Source: Gemmatimonadota bacterium (GTDB taxonomy: Bacteria; Gemmatimonadota; Gemmatimonadetes; Longimicrobiales; Gaopeijiaceae). Taken from it: a stretch of DNA of 64,000 nucleotides. Made by a program: the position numbers and the translations under genes. The stretch's first letter is position 1, and each line of letters begins with the position of its first letter. The stretch covers positions 79,268 through 143,267 of the forward strand of contig QJYK01000276.1 in assembly GCA_003248075.1 (NCBI GenBank), written 5' to 3'. The notes under the pieces are model-generated. The model saw only the letters and a program-made list of their open reading frames with translations, was not told where the DNA came from and did no database searches. Below are positions 55,094-61,559 of the stretch, in pieces.

Positions 55094-58000
55094 GCCCCGC
55101 GCGGCGTACCCTCGAGGATCGCGTGCAGGCGGTCCGGAGCCGACTCCGCCGGCGGACCTACGGGGTCACCTCGATCTGGATCGCGGCCTTCGCCGGCGCC
55201 GCGCTCGCCCTCGCCTGGATCCTGTCGGGACCGGAAGGGTGGCGGCAGGGAAGTGACGTTCCGCTCGTCCTCGACCTGGGGGTCATCGTCGTGCTCACGG
55301 CTTCGCTCCTGCTCGCGCGGTGGGGCGTGGGTCGCTGGTTCGGCGAAGCCCCCCTTTCCTCGGCGATCGAGAGAGCGGCGGGGCTCGCCCAGGGTACGGT
55401 GCGAGGCTCCCTCGAGCTGGTGCGCGCGGTGCCGCCGGGCGTGTCCGCCTCCCTGGTCGATCAGGCGGCGGCCCGGACCGCCGAACGACTGCGAGGCTCC
55501 CCCGACGCGCTGTCGGGAGCCCTAGGGGCATCGGTGCGCAGGTGGGCGGTTCGAGGAACCGGGGCCGTGACGGTGCTGGCGGTGGTACTCGTCGGCCTCA
55601 CGGCGGCTTCGCCCGCGCGGTCGGGGCGGGCCCTGGCCGGGCTGGCTGCGCCCCTTCGCGTCATGACGGATCCGGTGCTCGCGCCGATCACGGTCGACCC
55701 TGGTTCCGTGGAGGTGCAGCGGGGATCCGATGTGCGGGTGTCGATCCGTGCGCCCGGCCGGGACGCCGCGAACCTCACATCCCAGTCGTCGGGCGAGGTG
55801 GCGCGGACCGAGACGCTGCTCCTCACGGACGGGTCCGGCTCGACGATGTTCGAGGCCGTCTCCTCGCTCATCGAGTATCGGGTGCGCACCCCGGACGGGG
55901 CCGTGGCGGGGCCCTTCCGCATCGTGCCGGTGGATCCGCTGTTCGTCGGCGACGTGCGCATCGAGATCGCCTACCCGCCCCACACGGGCCTTCCCAGCGA
56001 AGAGTTCCGGGGCTTGGTGCCCCCCCTGGCCATGCCGGTGGGCACCCGGTTGATCGTGGAAGGGCGCGCCAGCAGGCCGCTTTCGTCGGCCTCTCTCGTC
56101 GGTGAGGATGGCCGAGAGGCGTTCCGCCCCTCCATCGACGGTCCGACCTTCGAGGGCAGCTGGGTACCGCGCGCGAGCGGCACGTACGACTGGACGTTCC
56201 GGGACGAGGACGGGGGGGCGGCCGCGACCCAGCCGGATCCGTTGGAGATCCTCCTGCTGCCCGACTCGGCACCGGGGGTGACGATCCCGATCCCCGGGAG
56301 GGACACGGTCCTGCCTCTGACGCTCAGACAGCCGCTGATCATCGAGGCGCACGACGATTACGGGCTCCGGCGACTCGAGCTGGTCGCGTACAGGGTCACC
56401 GCGTTCGGGGAGGCCAGGGAGCCGGTGACCCAGGGGCTGGACCTTGGAGGGGCCCGCGCGGCGCTGGCGCGTCCGCTGCTGGACCTGACCGGATGGGGGC
56501 TGCTTCCCGGGGACGAGGTGCGTTACCACGCCCGGGCGATCGACAACGCCCCGGTCGCACAGGAGACCCTCACGCCCGAGTACGTGCTGCGCATGCCCGA
56601 GGCGTCGGAGATGAGGCGCGAGGCCCAGGATCAGCTCCAGGAGATGGCGGAGCGCCTCCGTGAGCTCGCGGACGAGGCAGGCCGCCAGGCCGATGAGAGC
56701 CGGGACAAGGAGCGGCAGGCTGCTGCGGCTCGCCAGGACGAGAGTCGACAGGCCGGCCGCCCGGACGCGCCGGAGATGGGCTTCGAGGAGCGCGAAGAGC
56801 TCCGCGAGGCGCTGGAGAGCCAACAGGCGATGACCGGCCAGGTGGATTCCATGCGCGCCGAGCTCGCGGCCCTCGAGGAGATCATGCGCGAGGCCGGTCA
56901 GGCCGATCCGGAGCTTCGGGCGGACCTGGAGGAGCTGCAGGAGCTCCTGCAGCAGATCTCGAGTGAAGGCCTGCGTGACAAGCTCGACGATCTGTCGCAG
57001 TCGCTCGACCAGCAGGACGCGCGTGACGCGCGCAAGTCGTTGGAGGAGTTGGCCAAGGAGCAGGAGAACTTCAGGGACCGCATCGAGGAGTCGCTGGAGC
57101 GCTTCCGCCGCGCGGCCGTGGAGCAGGACTTCCGGGCCACGAAGAGCGAGGTCTCGGACCTCGCGCTCCAGGAGAAGGCCCTGTCCGACGCGTTCAAGGA
57201 AGGGGACGACCCGACCCGGCGAGCCGAGCAACAGGCCGAGCTCGAGCAGCGCGCCGGCGATGTCGAGCAGCGCATGGAGCGACTCGAGCAGCGGCTGGAG
57301 CAACTCGGGGAGCAGGATGCGGCCCGGGAGGTCCAGGACGCGCGCCAACGAGCCCAGGAGGCCCGGGAGCAGATGAGTCAGGCCCGGGAGCAGGCCCGGC
57401 AGCAACGGAGCCGCGACGCGGGGGAGAAGGCCCAGGAGGCGTCCGAATCGCTCGAACAGGCCTCGGAGCAGCTCGAGCAGGCGCAGCAGCAGATGGCCGA
57501 ACAGCAGGCGGAGCAGGCTCGGGAGGCCCTCCGCAACGCGTCGGACGACGCGCTGTCGTTGGCTCGCCGCCAGACGGACCTCCGCGGCGAGATGGAGGGT
57601 GCCGGGCAGGACCGGATCGACCAGATGCGGGCCGACGAAGCGTCCCTTCTCCAGGGCGTGCGGAACCTGGCACAGAATCTCCAGGGGTCGAGCGACGGCG
57701 CGAGCCAGGCCAGCCCCGAGCTCTCGGCGCAGATCGGGCGGGCGATGGAGTCGCTGCAGAGGACGATCCAGGCGATGGAAAGCCGACGGGGACCCAGCCC
57801 CTCGCCGTCGGCCGCCGCCGAGCAGGCGGTGTCGGACCTGAACCAGCTCGCGCTCGTGGCGATGGCCGGGGCCGAGCAGATGGGCCAACAGGGTCAGGGC
57901 CAGAGCGGGGGCGAAGAGGTCTCCCAGCAGCTCGAGCAGCTCGCCCAGCAACAGGGCGAGCTCTTCAACCAGACCGGGCAGCTCACCCCGCTCCAACTGG

Positions 58001-58470
58001 GTGAGCAGGCCCTTCGGGAGCAGCTCCAGCGCCTGGCCGAGGAGCAGCAGCAGGTGGCCGACGACCTCGGCGAGCTGTCCGAGGAGGAGGGGGCGCAGGA
58101 GCAGTCCCTCGGGGATCTGGAGCGCCTTGCTCAGGAGGCCCAGGCCCTGGCCGAGCAGCTTGCACGTGGCCGGCTCGATCCCGAGACGATCCGCCGCCAG
58201 GAACAGCTCTTCCACCGTCTGCTCGACGCGGGTAGGAGCCTCGAGCGGGACGAGGACGTCTCGGAGGAACGCGAGTCCCAGGTTCCCGGGGTCTTCGAGC
58301 GGGCCGACGTGGTTCCGCTCCGCGCCGACCAGCTGGGCGCTCTGCAGTACAGGCTCCCGGACGCGGCCCAGCTCCAGAGGCTTTCGCCCGCGGTGCGCCA
58401 GCTGGTGCTCCAGTACTTCGAGCGGCTGAACCGCGGCGCACCGGGAGCTGGGGCCGGAACCGGCAGATGA
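55090..58470 (+). CDS. DUF4175 giant membrane protein with Gln/Glu-rich coiled coil
   Basis: A 1126-residue protein with three N-terminal hydrophobic helices (about 28-48, 60-78 and 155-175). An extracytoplasmic beta-rich region follows (about 190-500, with MFEAVSSLIEYRVRTPDG and YPPHTGLPSEEF). A very long, predominantly Gln/Glu/Arg coiled-coil tail spans about 530-1060 (repeats of the type QARQQRS, AEQQAEQ), and a conserved C-terminal block follows. This is the architecture of DUF4175 proteins. It is coupled by 4-nt overlaps to the DUF4159 gene before it and the TPR gene after. A scaffold or tether in the envelope is an inference. Confidence 0.8.
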   Translation: MSPARRTLEDRVQAVRSRLRRRTYGVTSIWIAAFAGAALALAWILSGPEGWRQGSDVPLVLDLGVIVVLTASLLLARWGVGRWFGEAPLSSAIERAAGLAQGTVRGSLELVRAVPPGVSASLVDQAAARTAERLRGSPDALSGALGASVRRWAVRGTGAVTVLAVVLVGLTAASPARSGRALAGLAAPLRVMTDPVLAPITVDPGSVEVQRGSDVRVSIRAPGRDAANLTSQSSGEVARTETLLLTDGSGSTMFEAVSSLIEYRVRTPDGAVAGPFRIVPVDPLFVGDVRIEIAYPPHTGLPSEEFRGLVPPLAMPVGTRLIVEGRASRPLSSASLVGEDGREAFRPSIDGPTFEGSWVPRASGTYDWTFRDEDGGAAATQPDPLEILLLPDSAPGVTIPIPGRDTVLPLTLRQPLIIEAHDDYGLRRLELVAYRVTAFGEAREPVTQGLDLGGARAALARPLLDLTGWGLLPGDEVRYHARAIDNAPVAQETLTPEYVLRMPEASEMRREAQDQLQEMAERLRELADEAGRQADESRDKERQAAAARQDESRQAGRPDAPEMGFEEREELREALESQQAMTGQVDSMRAELAALEEIMREAGQADPELRADLEELQELLQQISSEGLRDKLDDLSQSLDQQDARDARKSLEELAKEQENFRDRIEESLERFRRAAVEQDFRATKSEVSDLALQEKALSDAFKEGDDPTRRAEQQAELEQRAGDVEQRMERLEQRLEQLGEQDAAREVQDARQRAQEAREQMSQAREQARQQRSRDAGEKAQEASESLEQASEQLEQAQQQMAEQQAEQAREALRNASDDALSLARRQTDLRGEMEGAGQDRIDQMRADEASLLQGVRNLAQNLQGSSDGASQASPELSAQIGRAMESLQRTIQAMESRRGPSPSPSAAAEQAVSDLNQLALVAMAGAEQMGQQGQGQSGGEEVSQQLEQLAQQQGELFNQTGQLTPLQLGEQALREQLQRLAEEQQQVADDLGELSEEEGAQEQSLGDLERLAQEAQALAEQLARGRLDPETIRRQEQLFHRLLDAGRSLERDEDVSEERESQVPGVFERADVVPLRADQLGALQYRLPDAAQLQRLSPAVRQLVLQYFERLNRGAPGAGAGTGR

Positions 58471-60224
58471 GGGGCCTCCGGGGCGTGGCGCCGATCGTGG
58501 CCGTCGTCGCGGCGGTGCTGACGGCACCTCCCGCGCAGGGCCAGGTGGTCGAGGAGAGCAGGCTCCTGCGCGAGGCGGCGGCCCGCGAGTCCCAGGGCGA
58601 CTTCGAGGGGGCCGAGCGTGTGCTCCGGCGCCTGCTGGAGATCAGCCCCACCTCCTCCGGGGGTCTGTTCGCCCTGGAGCGGGTGCTCCGTGCCAAAGGA
58701 GATCCGCGCGAGATCCTGCCCGTGGTCGACCGGTTCCTGACGGGCGACCCCACCGCTTCCGGCGTGCGTTATCTCAAGCTGCGCGTGCTGGTGGAGCTCG
58801 ACTCGCTGAGCGCGGTTCGGCCCGAGGCGGAGCGCTGGCTCGCCGCGGAGCCCGACTCGGAGGGGCCCTATCGCGAGGTCGCACGCGTCTACGAGCGTGC
58901 CTTCGGACCGGAGGCCGCCCTCGAGATCCTCCGCGGTGGTCGCGTGGCCATCGGACGCCAGGACGCGTTCGCCATGGAGATGGGCGACGTTCTGGCCGGG
59001 ACCGGACGCACCGGGGAGGCCGTCGCCGAGTGGGCCCGGGCCGTCGGGGACGATGGGGCGCAGGCGAGCGCGGTGGCGCGCCGGGTCGCAGCGCTGGGGC
59101 CCGACACGCGCGCGCAGGGCGCGTCGCTGGTGACCGAGCTTGCTCGCGGGCCCGGAGTCGCGCGCAAGCGGGCGGGGGCGCTGATCGCGTTGGAGCTCGA
59201 CCTCGAGGAAGCGGCGCTCGATCTGACGCGGTCGGTCGCGGGTGAGCTCACCGGAAGGGAGAGGGCCGCCTTCCTGTCCGACGTCGCGCGGCGCGCCCGC
59301 GACGCGGACCACGCCACCCTCGCGGCGTGGGCCTACCGGGAGCTCGGTCAGGAGGCGGCGTCTCCCGCCGAGCGTCGTCAGTTCGACCAACGACTGGTGG
59401 AGGTGTCCCTCGCGGATGGGGACACCACGGGCGCCCTCTCCGCTCAGTCACGTGTGGTCGAATCCTTCACGCCGGGCTCGGCGGACCGCCGCCGCGCGAC
59501 GGCGACGCTCATCCGGTTGGAGGCGTCCCGCGGGTCGTCGGACGACCTCCGGGCGCGACTGGATGCGTTCCGGGACGAGTTCCCGCAGGCGCCCGAGCTG
59601 GACGAGCTGGCCTCGACGGTGGCGGGGACGCTCCTCGCGAGGGGAGAGCGCGAGGGCGCGGCGTCGGTGCTGGACGGCATCGGCGGGCCACGCAGCTCCG
59701 TGCAACGGGGATACCTGCACCTGGACGCGGGCGAGATCGACGAAGGACGACGGGCTCTGGTCCTGGCCATCGGTGGGCTCGCCCCCTCAGCAGCCACCGA
59801 GGTCATCCAGTTCACGGGGCTGCTCGGAAGGGCCTCTCCCGAGGGTGCCGAGCTCCTGGCCCGGGCCGGCGTCCTCGCCCATCAGGGCAGAGGGGCGGCC
59901 GCCGGAGAGGCGATAGAGACCGGGATCGACGCGCTTCCGGAGGAGGACCGTCCGATGGTCCTCGCTGAGGGAGCGCGCATGGCCGAGCGTGGCGATGCGC
60001 CCGAGGTGGCCGCCCGCGTGCGCGGGCGGCTCCTGGCCGAGTATCCGGAGGCGCCCGAGGGGGCCGAGGCGGCCCTCGCCCTCGCCCGGTACCACGCGGC
60101 GCGGCCCGGGGGGCTGGAGACCGCCATCCGCCTCCTGGAGGAGCTGGTGACCAGCCGCCCGAACGCCGCGGTCGCCCCGGACGCGCGACGGGAGCTCGAG
60201 CGGCTTCGGAGATCCGAGCCGTGA
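58467..60224 (+). CDS. Secreted TPR-repeat protein
   Basis: A 585-residue protein with a signal peptide (about 1-27, ending AQGQVV). TPR-like helical repeats cover nearly the whole mature protein, for example SQGDFEGAERVLRRLLEISP near the start and GGLETAIRLLEELVTSRP at the end. It is Ala/Glu/Arg-rich with no catalytic motif. It overlaps DUF4175 (ATGA) and the next gene (GTGA) by 4 nt, so it is part of the same module and could be a scaffold in the periplasm. Confidence 0.8.
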   Translation: MRGLRGVAPIVAVVAAVLTAPPAQGQVVEESRLLREAAARESQGDFEGAERVLRRLLEISPTSSGGLFALERVLRAKGDPREILPVVDRFLTGDPTASGVRYLKLRVLVELDSLSAVRPEAERWLAAEPDSEGPYREVARVYERAFGPEAALEILRGGRVAIGRQDAFAMEMGDVLAGTGRTGEAVAEWARAVGDDGAQASAVARRVAALGPDTRAQGASLVTELARGPGVARKRAGALIALELDLEEAALDLTRSVAGELTGRERAAFLSDVARRARDADHATLAAWAYRELGQEAASPAERRQFDQRLVEVSLADGDTTGALSAQSRVVESFTPGSADRRRATATLIRLEASRGSSDDLRARLDAFRDEFPQAPELDELASTVAGTLLARGEREGAASVLDGIGGPRSSVQRGYLHLDAGEIDEGRRALVLAIGGLAPSAATEVIQFTGLLGRASPEGAELLARAGVLAHQGRGAAAGEAIETGIDALPEEDRPMVLAEGARMAERGDAPEVAARVRGRLLAEYPEAPEGAEAALALARYHAARPGGLETAIRLLEELVTSRPNAAVAPDARRELERLRRSEP

Positions 60225-61504
60225 GGGCGGCCCCGGGAGGCCTCGTGCGATGGGTGCTGGGCGTGGTCGCGGCGCTGGCGGCCGGGGCCTCGCTGCCGGT
60301 GGTGGCCGGGGCCCAATGGCTGCTCGTCCCCATGGACCGCATGCAGGAGAACCACCTACGGGCCTACGGGCTCACCTACTGGACGCTCCAGCAGGGCAAC
60401 AAAGCGGAATGGCTCCTGAACTACCGCAGTGGATCGTTCCTGCTCCCCGACCGGGCGGACATCCGCCGGGAAGCAGCGTTCCGGGGTGTCTCGATCCAGC
60501 CCGTGGACGCCGCCGGCGAGGCGCAGATCCGGGCGATCGTCGCTGACGGGAACATGGAAGCCGTTCCATTGGAGAAGGCGCCGAAGGTCGCGGTCTACAC
60601 CCCGCCCAACTCGACCCCCTGGGACGACGCGGTCACCATGGCCCTCGAGTACGCGGGCATCGACTACGAGACGCTCTGGGACCCGGAGGTGCTCGACGCG
60701 GACCTGAGCCAATACGAGTGGATCCATCTCCACCACGAGGACTTCACGGGTCAGTACTCGAAGTTCTATCTCACCTACGCGGGCGCGCCCTGGCTCCAGG
60801 AGGAGGTGGCGCGGAACCAGGAGGTCGCGCGCAGCCACGGGTTCGCCAACGTCCCCGAGCTCAAGAAGGCCGTCGCGCTGCGCATCCACGACTACATCGA
60901 GGCCGGCGGATTCCTGTTCGCCATGTGCTCGGCGACCGAGACCCTCGAGCTCGCCCTGGCGGCGGGGGCCGTGGACATCGCGGCGGCGTATTCGGACGGA
61001 ACGCCCCCCGATCCGGATGCCTCGGCCAAGATGGACTGGGGTCGGGCGCTCGCGTTCCAGGGGGCGGACGTGCAGATCGCTCCTTCCGTGAACGCGTTCA
61101 GCGACATCGACGCCCACCAGGTCAACACGGCGTGGCGGAAGGACCTCGGGGCCTTCACGCTCTTCAACTTCTCCGCCAAGTTCGACCCGGTCCCGGCCAT
61201 GCTGACGCAGGACCACGAGGCCGTCATCCCGGACTTCTACGGCCTTACGACCTCGTTCCGCGAGGACCGGCTGAAGCCGGGGACGGTGGTCCTGGCGCGC
61301 GAGGGAACGTGGGCCAAGTACATCCACGGGAACTTCGGCGAGGGCACCTGGACGTTCTTCGGTGGACACGACCCCGAAGATCCCGAACATCAGATCGGAG
61401 ACCCGCAGACCGACCTCGCGCTGCATCCGAACTCGCCGGGCTACCGGCTGATCCTCAACAACGTTCTTTTTCCCGCCGCGAAGAAGAAGAAGCTCAAGAC
61501 CTGA
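60221..61504 (+). CDS. Conserved secreted 'LLVPMD' protein, function unknown
   Basis: A 427-residue protein with a signal peptide (about 1-31, ending VVAGAQ) and a conserved mature start WLLVPMDRMQENHLRAYGL. Databases seem to label such proteins asparagine synthetase B. I see no asparagine synthetase or ATP-PPase motif here, so that label looks wrong. A ThuA/GATase-like segment, DYIEAGGFLFAMCSATETL, resembles the DYLRAGGFLHADDNYG motif of the DUF4159 protein in the same operon. Two possible metal-type clusters occur (IHLHHEDFTG and FFGGHDPEDPEH). It is coupled to the TPR gene by a GTGA overlap. Confidence 0.75.
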   Translation: MRAAPGGLVRWVLGVVAALAAGASLPVVAGAQWLLVPMDRMQENHLRAYGLTYWTLQQGNKAEWLLNYRSGSFLLPDRADIRREAAFRGVSIQPVDAAGEAQIRAIVADGNMEAVPLEKAPKVAVYTPPNSTPWDDAVTMALEYAGIDYETLWDPEVLDADLSQYEWIHLHHEDFTGQYSKFYLTYAGAPWLQEEVARNQEVARSHGFANVPELKKAVALRIHDYIEAGGFLFAMCSATETLELALAAGAVDIAAAYSDGTPPDPDASAKMDWGRALAFQGADVQIAPSVNAFSDIDAHQVNTAWRKDLGAFTLFNFSAKFDPVPAMLTQDHEAVIPDFYGLTTSFREDRLKPGTVVLAREGTWAKYIHGNFGEGTWTFFGGHDPEDPEHQIGDPQTDLALHPNSPGYRLILNNVLFPAAKKKKLKT

Positions 61505-61559
61505 CCGCGATGCGACGAGCGACCGCGTCGGCCGGACCGACGCAGGGCAACCCCACTTC

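Noticed and set aside
60221..61504. Asparagine synthetase B function
   Set aside because: No N-terminal glutaminase Cys, no ATP-PPase loop and no synthetase motif are visible, and the protein has a signal peptide. The common label looks like an annotation carry-over.
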